From positions 992,001-1,056,000 of the forward strand of contig CAWJMN010000002.1 of NCBI GenBank assembly GCA_963844055.1: 64,000 nucleotides of DNA, in the 5' to 3' direction. The stretch is from CAWJMN01 sp963844055 (GTDB lineage Bacteria; Planctomycetota; Planctomycetia; Pirellulales; Pirellulaceae). Below, in pieces: positions 16,583-25,502 of the stretch (position 1 is the first letter of the stretch; every line of letters begins with the position of its first letter). The notes under the pieces are model-generated. The model was not told where the DNA came from, did not search any database, and was given only the letters and a program-made list of their open reading frames with translations. The position numbers and the translations under genes were made by a program.

Positions 16583-17152
16583 ATGAGTGTAAAGAAGGTC
16601 CCCACAAAACGCGGTTCCACCCCGGCCAAAGCCGCCCCTCCAAGTAGCGCTCAGTCCGCCAAAGATCGACGCTTGGCCGAGGCCCAACTGCGCACCCTCA
16701 TCGCCAAATCCGCTCCCAAATATCAGCGGCTCATCAGTGCCACACGGCGGTCGTTGAAAAAACGCCTCCCCACAGCCGTGGAATTGGTCTATGAATATCG
16801 CGACTTCTTCGTCATCAGCTATTCCCCAAACGAGCATGGATACGAGGGCGTTCTGGGCATCCGCGTAAGTGCAGACGGCGTCAAACTGTACTTCAATCGC
16901 GGCAAAGAACTTGCCGATCCAGCAAAATTGCTGCGGGGCTCCGGCAAACAAGTCCGAGCAACAAACCTAGAAAGCTTATCCACCCTATCCCAACCGGCCA
17001 TCAAAGACCTCATCGACCAGGCCATTGCTCACAGTCGCATTCCGTCTCGAAGCGCCCCGGGATGGCAACACTTTCCAAAGCTTTCGGACCGTAAGTTACT
17101 GCTGAAGTTCGATCTCCCCCGGCCGCCACGTCTTGTCGAACCAAGGCTGTAG
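16583..17152 (+). CDS. DUF1801-like hypothetical protein
   Basis: A 189-residue protein. After a basic, Ala/Pro-rich N-terminus, residues about 55-150 read LPTAVELVYEYRDFFVISYSP, then GYEGVLGIRVSADGVKLYFNRGKEL and LLRGSGKQVRATNL, which I associate with a widespread uncharacterised group near DUF1801. The last 35 residues look unlike that group. Its 3' end overlaps the end of the convergent gene at 17096 by 57 bases, so this tail is coded by sequence that also encodes the neighbour's C-terminus. A lost earlier stop codon would explain it. Confidence 0.68.
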   Translation: MSVKKVPTKRGSTPAKAAPPSSAQSAKDRRLAEAQLRTLIAKSAPKYQRLISATRRSLKKRLPTAVELVYEYRDFFVISYSPNEHGYEGVLGIRVSADGVKLYFNRGKELADPAKLLRGSGKQVRATNLESLSTLSQPAIKDLIDQAIAHSRIPSRSAPGWQHFPKLSDRKLLLKFDLPRPPRLVEPRL

Positions 17153-18625
17153 CGGGCCATAGAGCCGCAGCAGTGTATTCCAGCCCTTGCCGGGGATGGT
17201 CTGCACCCAGTTGTTTTCCTTCCCAGCAGGAGCCTTCGGCCCGAAGTACACATCTACCGAACCGTCTGCATTAACCAACACCTTCTCGTTCTGGCTGGTG
17301 ACTGCTGGCCATCGTTGATCAGTCTGGAGCATGGAGCGCGTCTGATTGTCGTACAGGATCACCGACCAGAACTGTTTAACGGGGATATTGGGCGGCAGAT
17401 GCAGTTTGTAATTCTTGCCACCGTCGAGGGCGTGCCCGTTGGCGTCAACGAAGGCTGCCATATACTGCGACCCCGCTCCCACAGTTTTTGAATCCATCGC
17501 AGGTGTCACGCCGGTGGCGTAAAAGAAGAAAGCCGAATAGGCGTCGAGAACTCGCGCGCCGTCCTGCTCGAACTTATAGCCGCCATAGAAGCCGGAGCGC
17601 CATGCGCTGTTCGGGTAGTAGTAGCTCTCCTTGATCCGCAAGCGGCAATTCATCGCGCGCGCGGTGGCGTCACCGACCAACGCGGCCTCGGTCAGGATTT
17701 TCTTCATGCGGGCATCAGGCTCAAATGGCTTGCCCTTCTGAATACCGATTGAAGCGTACAGACCAAGCGTGACTGGATCGACCGAATCGGTCGGTTCTTC
17801 TTGTACAACTTGGTTGAGATAGTCCCAGAACGAATAGTCCGCTGGCGCAAGAGTGCTGAATGACTTGCCAGAGACATGAACAAACTTCAACGGCGGAGGA
17901 TTGGCAGAGTCCTTCAGCCGATAAATCTTCGTGTGTTTCTCCACAAGATCCACGCCAGGTTTCGGGTCGCCATCGACGAGAAAAGATCTCCACGGTACCC
18001 AGACGCTGAACGTCGCGGGGCGCACGACAAAGTATCCGGCTGGGACGTTCTCAGTGTAGCCCGGAGGCAGAATCAGGTATTTGCCACCTTTTCCCTTGTC
18101 GGGGCCGACGAGGCCGATATCCGTGACAAAGCTGTACCACATGTCGTTCATCAACCCGAGAACGTTCGGGGGCACTTCTAGCACTAGCGGCCCTTCCCGC
18201 AGGTCGAGCCAGAACCAGGTGTACGGTGTGTTGTTGTTGGGCGTGAGGAAGAGCGATTTCGAATCCATGCGATCCTCAAAGATCGGCACGGTCAAATTGA
18301 TCTGGCCGAGTTCAGCAATACCCTTGCGATTGGCCAATTGACTTACTGGCGCGAGCCCCAGCAGGTATGCTTGCACAGCGCGTTGAAAGTCGAGGTTGTC
18401 ATAGAGCTTTTCGACGGTTGAGTCGTCGGGAAAGCCGTCAAAGAATTTGAGCTGACCCAACCGCGTTTCCACCTCATCAGGAATTGCGATCCCCTTCGGA
18501 ACCTCAGTCGTCATCTTGTATTTAGCAGGGGACGGTTGTGCCATGCATGTCGTGCTGAATAGCAGAAGCGCGGGCAGAGCAAAAGCGATGATCATTGATT
18601 TCCGATGTGCCATTTTGTTTTCCAT
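17096..18625 (-). CDS. Exported DUF1254/DUF1214 protein
   Basis: A 509-residue protein with an N-terminal signal peptide (MIIAFALPALLLFSTTCMAQ). The DUF1254 region (about 70-210) contains LTPNNNTPYTWFWLDLREGPLV, and the DUF1214 region (about 395-500) contains FWSVILYDNQTRSMLQTDQ and the end GWNTLLRLYGPL.PWFDKTWRPGEIE. Both are typical of this two-domain family, whose biochemical role is not established. The second ATG at 18613 is equally possible as start. The gene stands alone and converges with the gene at 16583. Confidence 0.9.
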   Translation of the reverse strand: MENKMAHRKSMIIAFALPALLLFSTTCMAQPSPAKYKMTTEVPKGIAIPDEVETRLGQLKFFDGFPDDSTVEKLYDNLDFQRAVQAYLLGLAPVSQLANRKGIAELGQINLTVPIFEDRMDSKSLFLTPNNNTPYTWFWLDLREGPLVLEVPPNVLGLMNDMWYSFVTDIGLVGPDKGKGGKYLILPPGYTENVPAGYFVVRPATFSVWVPWRSFLVDGDPKPGVDLVEKHTKIYRLKDSANPPPLKFVHVSGKSFSTLAPADYSFWDYLNQVVQEEPTDSVDPVTLGLYASIGIQKGKPFEPDARMKKILTEAALVGDATARAMNCRLRIKESYYYPNSAWRSGFYGGYKFEQDGARVLDAYSAFFFYATGVTPAMDSKTVGAGSQYMAAFVDANGHALDGGKNYKLHLPPNIPVKQFWSVILYDNQTRSMLQTDQRWPAVTSQNEKVLVNADGSVDVYFGPKAPAGKENNWVQTIPGKGWNTLLRLYGPLQPWFDKTWRPGEIELQQ

Positions 18626-19502
18626 TCTCTTATAGATAGAGAGATGACATTTGCGTCAACAGATCAAATTCCCTAGATAAGCAGCAAAGCAGCTTTGCCA
18701 GGCTCAGGCAAGAAACGCGTAACAGTCGGTGAGATTTGAACTTCGCAAGCCCTTTGCCGCAATACAATCGCGCATAACCGCATAACCTTTCAGTCATTCC
18801 CTAGCGTCCCACCAAATGCTTCGAGACAACCCCCATTGTAATCGAGAATTGTTGCCGGAGTTTCGGTGGGCCTATCGCCTCGTGGACCGTTGCCAGAGAG
18901 CCGCGTGTCACAGGCCTAATTGCCGACCCGGGGCAGTGGGACCAGATCGGCATGATTCGCGGGATGTTGCCGCCGCAAATGGCGAGGCGGTTCCCTGACG
19001 TATTGGCCGAGGAACTCGATCCATTTCTGCAGCCGTTGCTAAACAATCCCGTGGCCCGTTGGAAACTGACCCAGCGGGGCCTTTGGGTTCACGGGGTCCA
19101 AACGCTCGGCCAGTATCTACTCGACCTTGTACGCTACCGATTGTCGGACGTCGTTCAGCAGAGGCGTTGACCAGCCCGAAGCGGTTGGTCTACTTCACGG
19201 CAGCCGACGGAACTCAAGGGCACTGCGAGCGAGGAAACCGGTCTCGATGCAATGAGCAGGTATTTGACCGGCTCGACGAAACACTCGGTAGGTGCTAAAG
19301 ACTTGGACCTCGACTTTTCGGCCAAGTTGGTGCATAGAACAACAAAGGGGACATTCTGCGTAAATGCAAAATGCCCCCCTTCGCATGTCGAGCTGACGGT
19401 CAGGCAAATTGCCAGCCTATGCCCCGAGTCCTTTTAACCAAACGGCCTTGGTCGATAGGACCCATCAGGCCGTCCTGTTTGTAGACTCGCGTCGCCGCGC
19501 GA
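18626..19502. other. Long stretch without an intact gene
   Basis: About 880 bases. It holds a degenerate tRNA-tail-like segment around 18731-18753 (AGATTTGAACTT followed by CGCAAG) and a truncated reading frame (18805-19170, listed separately). I see nothing recognisable from 19171 to 19502. It looks like eroded DNA at the edge of an island. Confidence 0.45.
18805..19170 (+). pseudogene. Gene remnant, C-terminal part only
   Basis: An open frame closed upstream by TAG at 18802 and ending at 19170. It has protein-like composition from about 18880: SWTVAREPRVTGLIADPGQWD, then MLPPQMARRFPDVLAEELDPF and LQPLLNNPVARWKLTQRGLW. There is no plausible start with a ribosome binding site, and the sequence begins in mid-domain, so I read it as the surviving 3' end of a larger gene. 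The family was not recognised. Confidence 0.35.
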
Positions 19503-20829
19503 TTACTTCGCAGCAACACCGGGCGTCTTTGAATGCGCGTGCTGTGGGAAGTCGAAGGTCAACACGAATGGTTCAGTTCCCGTGTTCTCGATTTCCACAC
19601 CACCGTTCGCCAATGCCACCTGAGTGATGAATCCGATCTCCGGATAGATCTCGCCCAGAATCATATTTTGGTGATAGCGAACGTTGAGCTTTCCAACGCG
19701 CCCGCTTCCGCCGTTCGTGTGGAACATCGTGGGGGACTCGGGGCAAAACGTCATCTTGGCACCAGGCTGCCAAGGTGAGCCGGAGAATCGAGCACTTCTG
19801 GTCGCCGAGGAAATCACCGTAGACGATCCACTTGGCGTCGACCCCTGGGCCCTTAAATTCTTCGGCCGGAATTGCAGGACGCGAATTCTTCAAGACGAAG
19901 TCCGGGTCTTGGTTGGCTGCAAAGTCGAACTTTTCAACCAGGTAATCCCAGTCTTCATGCCGGGCCTTGGGATAGTCCTCTTCCCGGCAAGCGTAAAATG
20001 CATCCTTGGCACCGATGCGTCCGTCAAGCGTAAGATCCTCCGCCAAGAAGTGCTCATCCATCGTGACGTGCAGCTCGTGCGTGCAAAGGTTCGTCGGCGA
20101 ATGCAGCACACCATTCGGCATCACGAACCCATCATCCAGTTTCATCATCACATGCGGTGCCAAGTGGCGGATGCCGTTGTACTCACCCTTGCCAAAGCTC
20201 TTCATGCAGGCGAGGAACTTCTCTCGCGTCACGAACGAGTAAAGCCCCATCGCCGTCGTGTGATAATGCGACGCACTGACGCCGGGATTGTCGAAAGAGT
20301 TGATGTCATACACTTCCCACTTTGCCCAGTGGAGGTGATCCGGAATCGGATTCAGATTGTCGAACTTCTTGGACACAATCGGCCAAGTCGGCTTGCCGAA
20401 CAGCTTTGTCGAAAAAGCCGTAATCTTTTCGCCCATGACAGCCGTCGGATTGGCGACGATCAAATCCTGAAGGGAGATTACCTGCCCGTCGGCAGTGAGG
20501 ACGTGTGCTTCTCCTTCGCGAAACGGCGCTTTCTTCGTGCGCGAATCGATGACCCCCGTCACGATCGGAACGGTGCAGCACATCCAGAGTTCATCCAGGC
20601 CAGTACCGCTCATGTAGTCCGGATAATACGACCGCTCATCCAGGCGAAGACGCTTACCAGGGGTACAAAACGTCCGGCCGGCGTAGCGGTGCAAAAGCTG
20701 CAACACCCCGCCAGTTTTATTGAGGCAGGCATCGAGAATCGACGCGGCTCCTCCGCTGGATCCGTCGATCACATTTTGCTTGGGGTATTCGTGCAGTTTA
20801 TCGGCGAGAATGGAGGTCGAAACGACCAT
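19503..20829 (-). pseudogene. Cupin-type protein, frameshifted
   Basis: Removing one base near 19765-19773 joins the two frames into a 441-residue protein (ILRLTL-QPGAKMTFCPESPTMFHTNGG). HYHTTAMGLYSF in the middle, CTHELHVTMDEHFL, and near the end VGKLNVRYHQNMILGEIYPEIGF and GVEIENTGTEPFVLTFDF are beta-barrel, His-rich stretches of the cupin kind. I cannot name the reaction; a sugar isomerase or a dioxygenase-like role is possible. The start at 20829 is set by GAGGAG eight bases upstream (an ATG at 20835 is too close). Conservation of both halves argues that the break is recent or an assembly error. Confidence 0.68.
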
Positions 20830-20835
20830 GAGCAT

Positions 20836-21343
20836 TGCTCCTCAAAGAGCCTGAAAGGAAAGTGTCGGTTCCAAAACATCTTGGGGAGATAAAGGATATT
20901 CTCCTTTTGCGAAAACATCAACGAGGCGGGGGACGGTTCGCCCCATCATCGAACCTCAAACTCAACCTCAAGAAGGGGGTAACGAGATCTGAACTCGACA
21001 AGTAAGGACTCAAAAAACTTGAGAAAAGACCTTACTGAAACCCTCTATTGCTGCACAGCTCAGCTGACCAGGCCGCTTCGTTGTCCGAAAAGGACCTAAC
21101 TCGACATAAGTCACGGATGAGAAATGAGAAACAGCTCGTCACACGCGAATTGCAATGAGCCGTGCTTATTTTCCAATCGGGCTGGCAGGACGCCCTTAGA
21201 TCTTTTTCTCCAGCGCATCACTCGATGGCCCTCTGCCTTCGGCGACTTAAAATAGTGGCTGACCAGCAATACCGATACCTTGCAGAACGACATGGCCGAC
21301 AAACATGTCAACAATCCTGTCTGGAAACCGAACCCAATCCGAT
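20836..21343. other. Intergenic region with tRNA-tail-like repeat and nested stem-loop
   Basis: About 500 bases without a convincing gene. It holds a tRNA-Pro-tail-like segment (20975-21000) and, right after it, a nested inverted repeat: AGTAAGG (21001-21007) pairs with CCTTACT (about 21030-21036), and inside it CTCAA pairs with TTGAG. The rest shows nothing recognisable. Confidence 0.45.
20975..21000 (-). repeat. Degenerate tRNA-Pro tail, copy 1
   Basis: GGGGGTAACGAGATCTGAAC followed by TCGAC aligns with the displaced tRNA-Pro end at 26318-26345 (TCGGGGCAACAAGATTTGAA then CTTGCGAC), differing at about six positions. On the minus strand it still forms a 4-base T-stem (CGAG/CTCG) around the loop TTCAGAT. 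Read as an old attachment site remnant; chance similarity to a generic T-arm is the alternative. Confidence 0.4.
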
Positions 21344-22372
21344 TTAAGCCTCCCACTCGACCCCCAAGGCGTAGTCATCGCCCTCGCCAGTATGCGGACG
21401 AATCCCCATATACTGGCGAAAGATCACATCCATAAGTCGAGCTGCCTGAATCGGCGTTGCCTTACTCACAGAATAGCCCTCTTCGGTCTTGGAGAGGCAC
21501 GATTGGGGAACGCCCAATCGGTTCGTCACAGCCTCAATATCCAACTCAAGTGTTTTCTGGGTCGATGATGCGGTATTCGCCTTGACCAAAAACGTGATGT
21601 CACTTTGTCGCATTCGAATTAAGGCAAAATCGTAAGTATCCACGCGGGGCCCCATGCCTTGGGCACAAAATGTAATCCACTTGTCCCACACTGGCAGAGC
21701 CCGGAGCGATGTGATGGCAAAAGCCATCGCCTCCACTGCGGTTTCAAAATCGCCGGACGGATGCTCAACGAGAGGTCGTTGCACGGGCCTTAACTTGGCA
21801 TTGTCCGCATTGTCGGGTTTTGGCACCGACTCCCCTGGGCTGAGGTGGAACAACCTGAGCACCTCATCCGTGTACAAGTGCCGGTTAATCCCGACGAGCT
21901 CGCGCACTGTGTCGCCGCAGTTGCCCAATGCCTGATCTGGATTTGCACCGCGATCAAGCAAAAGGCGAATTAGGTCTGCGCGGTCGACAATCCCGCCGAA
22001 ACCATGCAACGCCGGCCACAGTGCCGAGTTGGGATCGGCTCCTTCATCAAGTAAGCGAGTTGCAAGCCGTATCCAGTCGTCATGCCGGGGCTCGTCGCAG
22101 TAAGCGAATTCGACACATAGAGCCAGGACTGAGGACCCAGGTCCGCCCGGCACTATCGCTGACGCCTCTGCCCCACGGTCAAGCAATGCGTGGGCAAGAC
22201 TGATGTTTGAGCATTGAATTGCAAACATCAGCGGCGTCTTGTCTCGAACGTTTGCGTTGTGGTCGCCGACGGTCTCCAGCGCATCGGGATTCTCATCGAG
22301 GATCGCAAAGAGCGAGGTCAGGTCTTTGTCTTGGATGGCGCTGAACATTCGTTTCTTTGAGGTTTTGTTCAT
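21344..22372 (-). CDS. Ankyrin-repeat protein
   Basis: A 342-residue cytoplasmic protein. Ankyrin-type units are visible in the first half: NVRDKTPLMFAIQCSNISLAHALLDRGAEAS, then LATRLLDEGADPNSALWPALHGFG and DLIRLLLDRGANPDQALG (about 40-155). The C-terminal 150 residues are a separate domain with IRMRQSDITFLVKA and YSVSKATPIQAARLMDVIFRQYMG, ending DDYALGVEWEA. Ankyrin repeats mediate protein binding; such proteins often occur in accessory islands, including toxin-immunity loci. It lies between tRNA-tail-like repeats, next to a leucine-rich repeat protein. Role unknown. Confidence 0.85.
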   Translation of the reverse strand: MNKTSKKRMFSAIQDKDLTSLFAILDENPDALETVGDHNANVRDKTPLMFAIQCSNISLAHALLDRGAEASAIVPGGPGSSVLALCVEFAYCDEPRHDDWIRLATRLLDEGADPNSALWPALHGFGGIVDRADLIRLLLDRGANPDQALGNCGDTVRELVGINRHLYTDEVLRLFHLSPGESVPKPDNADNAKLRPVQRPLVEHPSGDFETAVEAMAFAITSLRALPVWDKWITFCAQGMGPRVDTYDFALIRMRQSDITFLVKANTASSTQKTLELDIEAVTNRLGVPQSCLSKTEEGYSVSKATPIQAARLMDVIFRQYMGIRPHTGEGDDYALGVEWEA

Positions 22373-22550
22373 CGCTTCTTTCAGATTCTACGCCGAGGAT
22401 GAAATTCTGCTGGATGGTGCTGCCCCCTCCTTGGTGCCCCGTGTTTCATTGACCATCGGGCCATCCTCGGGACTTACGTTTGATGGAACTTGACGACGAT
22501 CAGAACGCGAAACCGAAGTCTGACTCGCAAATCACACTTCGTGACATTCG

Positions 22551-23432
22551 TCAGCCCGAATAAGCAGCGCCAAAGTCTTCTCGTTTATGGGAGTAATGCC
22601 GACGATTCTGGAACGACACACGAGAGAGATTCTTTTGTCGTAACAGCGGCGAAAGGTCGCCGTCAACGATGTTGGTGGATTCGTAGAACGCCACCAGCTC
22701 CAACTCGTTCAGCTTTTCCAGCGGCTTAAGCGACTCGATCTCACCGTCGTTGTTCAGATTCAGCTTTTTCAGCCGAGATAGCGAGCCTATTTCCGTGATC
22801 GAACCGATTGCACGACAGGCGTGTATTTCCAATTCTTCTAAATTCACCAACCTCTCAATGCCCGCAAGCGAAGCGAGTCGCTTCAAGTTGGCCAGCCGCA
22901 AAGACCGGAGCTTCGTAAGGGTGCTTAGTCCATGCAGGTTTCCCATTGGCGCATTCAAGATTGCCAACGATTCAAGATTGACCAGTTTCCCGAATGGCTC
23001 GGCATCCTTGCCGCTGTAGCGATTGACGAAAAGCTCCTTGAGCGTCAAGCATTCAAACAGCGAGGTGGCTTGGGAACGCCACTCCAAACCGCAGCTCGCA
23101 AGTTCGGGGAAAGCAGTGAAGTCAATCCGCGTCGAACAATACGTCGTTACACCGAGCCGTCTCAGATTATGGAGATGGTGGATCGGCCGGATGTCACGGA
23201 TGGTGAAATCAAAAATCTCGAACGACTTCAGGCCAGGCAAGTTTGTCAAAAACGACAACTGCTGGCCCTTCCATCCTTTCGCTTGATTCAGTTCTAGCTC
23301 GACGACCTCATTTTCAGCGAAGAACCCAAGAAGCTGATCTGACCAATCGGCGTTGAGAACGGCCCGGGGGCCGTACTTGCCCACTTCCAGTGTTACAACG
23401 GCCTCATCTGGATGTCTTCGAATGTTCACCAT
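22551..23432 (-). CDS. Leucine-rich-repeat-like protein
   Basis: A 293-residue protein with repeated Leu/Asn-rich units of about 22-24 residues: LTLKELFVN, VNLESLAILNAPMGNL, LTKLRSLRLANLKRL, LVNLEELEIHACRAI, LSRLKKLNLNNDGEI, KLNELELVAFYES. These form a curved binding scaffold in known LRR proteins. There is no signal peptide, so it is probably cytoplasmic. The ATG at 23432 is preferred over a TTG at 23453, though neither has a strong ribosome binding site. Same strand as the ankyrin gene, 178 bases upstream of it. The partner is unknown. Confidence 0.8.
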   Translation of the reverse strand: MVNIRRHPDEAVVTLEVGKYGPRAVLNADWSDQLLGFFAENEVVELELNQAKGWKGQQLSFLTNLPGLKSFEIFDFTIRDIRPIHHLHNLRRLGVTTYCSTRIDFTAFPELASCGLEWRSQATSLFECLTLKELFVNRYSGKDAEPFGKLVNLESLAILNAPMGNLHGLSTLTKLRSLRLANLKRLASLAGIERLVNLEELEIHACRAIGSITEIGSLSRLKKLNLNNDGEIESLKPLEKLNELELVAFYESTNIVDGDLSPLLRQKNLSRVSFQNRRHYSHKREDFGAAYSG

Positions 23433-23453
23433 ATTCTCAACGCGGCCTCTCAA

Positions 23454-23975
23454 AAAGCTTTGCTACGTCCAGCGATTTCATTGCTGATGGATTTCATTAT
23501 GCCGTCCCTCGAACTGCCCGTCATCTATGCGAATGCTTATGGCGACTTATAAATGCCTACTGCTTCTCGGGCATTTGGGAGATTTCGGATCACGTGATGT
23601 GGCGAGGAAAGTTCAAATCCCGTTGCCAATCGCGCGCAATCGCAGATTTTTGGAGCTTTTCCCGTGCGAACTTTTAACTCGCGTTTGTCTGCTAACTAGA
23701 AGCCTGACAAGGAGATGCGTCGGCCATGATCGGAAAGGAATGTTCCAAGAATCAAATCGGGGCGACGGGACGGCTATTGAACTTTTTGTCTCTTGCGTGA
23801 AGTGGTGGGAAGCCGGATTGCGGCGGGCGCTTATGTGGGGATTCCATCGAGACTCAACTATTGGAAAGCGACCGTATTATTCCAGTCATGAAAGGTAGCA
23901 AACAAATTTTCTCCAGTACAGTGTAAGCTCGGGGCAGCCGTCCAGCCCCGATACGTGGTGGAAAAGTTCTCGTGC
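23454..23975. other. Intergenic region with tRNA-tail-like repeat and inverted repeat
   Basis: About 520 bases without a convincing gene. It holds a tRNA-tail-like segment (23754-23800) and a perfect inverted repeat TCGGGGC / GCCCCGA at 23929-23951 with a 9-base loop. No poly-T follows, so a terminator role is doubtful. Confidence 0.45.
23754..23800 (-). repeat. Degenerate tRNA-Pro tail, copy 2
   Basis: AAATCGGGGCGACGGG, then ACGGCTATTGAACTTTTT. The first part matches the acceptor end of the tRNA-Pro tail at 26317; TTGAACTT matches its T-loop. The block ACGGCTATTGAACTTTTT is shared exactly with copy 3 near 24830, so these two copies are related to each other beyond generic tRNA similarity. 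Confidence 0.5.
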
Positions 23976-24752
23976 TTAGAAGTAAAGCCCCTTTTTCTCC
24001 GCTATTGCCAATAGAGATTTTTCAGTTTTCTGCCATGGGATGTCCGGCTGATATTCGCCAAAGCACGAGGCGAACTCTGCACGCCAGCTCTCGTGTTGTT
24101 CTCGCAGCGAACTGATGCTCACTTCGACTTGTGGATTCATTGTTCCAGCCTCGATTTTGGAGATGCGCTCGTGCATTGCAAATAGTAGACGTTGTACGAA
24201 GTCACGACTTTCATCTAGAAAAGCTTCAGCCGACATAACATGGACGCCATGTCGGGCCGTCCAAACCGGGATGCCATCGATCACTTGCTTCCGGTTGTCC
24301 CAGTGAATTCTTAGCTCAGTGCCAACCCGCACAAATTGAAACTTCGGGCACGCCACCAGATATGTGGTCCAAGGTGAACGCTCGCCAAGCCATCGCCACG
24401 CCTCTGACCAGAGATCGTCTGTTTCTCCGACTTCATCGAATGGCTTCTCCAGTTCCAGTAAGAGCTGCCAGTCCGAGGCAAGCCGCTCAATTGTTGGTGG
24501 AAGTGGTGCTACTGCAGCTGCAACGCTTCCTAACACGTCCCGCGCGAACGCAGCAACCTGGTACTCGGCATCTCGCTCTGATTGTTCCCAATGTAAGAGA
24601 ATCTCGTCGGTATAGCGATATAACGTATGCTCGCCAACGACCATACGAAACCGACCATCGGTCAAGGCAAACCAACTCAGACTCTGATTGTCCGGCTCTC
24701 CCCATGGCACGATATCTTCGACGCTTGCGAGTTCAAATTCGAATAATGCCAT
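23976..24752 (-). CDS. DUF5984-like protein
   Basis: A 258-residue cytoplasmic protein. The N-terminus MALFEFELASVEDIVPWGEPDNQSLSWFALTDG is what I associate with DUF5984, a family often found near immunity-type genes. Later parts include YRYTDEILLHW, WRWLGERSPWTTYL and a C-terminal helical region (SSLREQHESWRAEFASCF). The start at 24752 (MALFEF) is preferred over 24767 because the family begins there. No catalytic motif is evident. It stands alone between two tRNA-tail-like repeats, as if it were a one-gene module. Confidence 0.72.
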   Translation of the reverse strand: MALFEFELASVEDIVPWGEPDNQSLSWFALTDGRFRMVVGEHTLYRYTDEILLHWEQSERDAEYQVAAFARDVLGSVAAAVAPLPPTIERLASDWQLLLELEKPFDEVGETDDLWSEAWRWLGERSPWTTYLVACPKFQFVRVGTELRIHWDNRKQVIDGIPVWTARHGVHVMSAEAFLDESRDFVQRLLFAMHERISKIEAGTMNPQVEVSISSLREQHESWRAEFASCFGEYQPDIPWQKTEKSLLAIAEKKGLYF

Positions 24753-24813
24753 AGTGGGAAATCTCACATTGCAAACCCTTCGCCGTTATTGCCGAATGGC
24801 TCATTTCGAAAAA

Positions 24814-24855
24814 CAATCGGGACAACAAGACGGCTATTGAACTTTTTCTCGCAGG
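24814..24855 (-). repeat. Degenerate tRNA-Pro tail, copy 3
   Basis: AATCGGGACAACAAGA matches 15 of 16 bases of the displaced tRNA-Pro end (AATCGGGGCAACAAGA at 26316-26331). It is then interrupted by CGGCTA and continues TTGAACTTTTT. This is the clearest of the older copies and shares its second half with copy 2. Confidence 0.6.
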
Positions 24856-25024
24856 TGTCAGGACATTCGCATTGCAGTCACGCATCATTGACGTGGTTCG
24901 CATCGCCTCGCGGTTCTCATCAGAAACCGTTGGAAATTGAGAAAGAGCATCACATCTGAGTCGAGGGTGCGATTCCAGCTCACTTCGGTCGATGTGACCG
25001 AGGCAGGGAATGTAGAACGACGTC

Positions 25025-25483
25025 TTATGACCCATACATCGGAAGGGCTTCGAATCTCCAATCTTCCGCGTCGCATTCAAACGTCTCGTCTTTCATGTAG
25101 AAGAGGAAGTGCCTGCTTTGGGCCGTCGGCGGTCCCGGCCCGGTCTCCCAGATCAGCTTGTGTTGCTGTCCCTTCCAGTCTTTTACAGCACGATCGAGAA
25201 GCAGGTCGCCGGAAACTTCATAGAATTCTCCCCATTCCGGGGCGATTCCCGTAAACCGGCATTGACCGTAGTACCAGCCTTCGTCGTTTGTCTGCCCAAG
25301 TCGATATCGCCAGCACTTTGGGAAGATGAGGCGCCCTTCCTGGCCCTCGTGAAAGGCAGGGTACAGGAAGTGGTTGAGCACAAAAGTCAGCACGAGATCT
25401 TCACCGTGAAACGTGACCCGCGCGTCGTTGCCATTGGGGTCGGCATTCCATCCCAAATTGAGGACGCGAAATCTCGTTGTCAT
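25025..25483 (-). CDS. Hypothetical protein downstream of kptA
   Basis: A 152-residue soluble protein starting MTTRFRVLNLGWNADPNG and rich in aromatic residues: LTFVLNHFLYPAFHEGQEG, RYRLGQTNDEGWYYGQCRF, APEWGEFYEVSGDLL, ending in FLFYMKDETFECDAEDWRFE. I recognise the pattern as an uncharacterised group without an assigned function. GAGGT seven bases before the ATG at 25483 sets the start; the frame continues upstream but overlaps kptA there. It follows kptA after a 19-base gap, so the two are almost certainly co-transcribed. Confidence 0.75.
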   Translation of the reverse strand: MTTRFRVLNLGWNADPNGNDARVTFHGEDLVLTFVLNHFLYPAFHEGQEGRLIFPKCWRYRLGQTNDEGWYYGQCRFTGIAPEWGEFYEVSGDLLLDRAVKDWKGQQHKLIWETGPGPPTAQSRHFLFYMKDETFECDAEDWRFEALPMYGS

Positions 25484-25502
25484 ACCAGTTACCTCAATAA
25501 GT

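Noticed and set aside
19684..20892. Long plus-strand open frame of about 400 codons
   Set aside because: It is antisense to the cupin-type gene, whose frames show clear conserved protein sequence; the antisense product has no recognisable domain.
22467..22500. A further possible tRNA-tail-like segment between the ankyrin and LRR genes (TCGGGACTTACGTTTGATGG then AACTTGACGAC)
   Set aside because: Needs several gaps to align with the tRNA-Pro tail; too weak to call a repeat copy.
23929..23951. Inverted repeat TCGGGGC/GCCCCGA as a terminator
   Set aside because: No T-run follows on either strand, so an intrinsic terminator is not supported.
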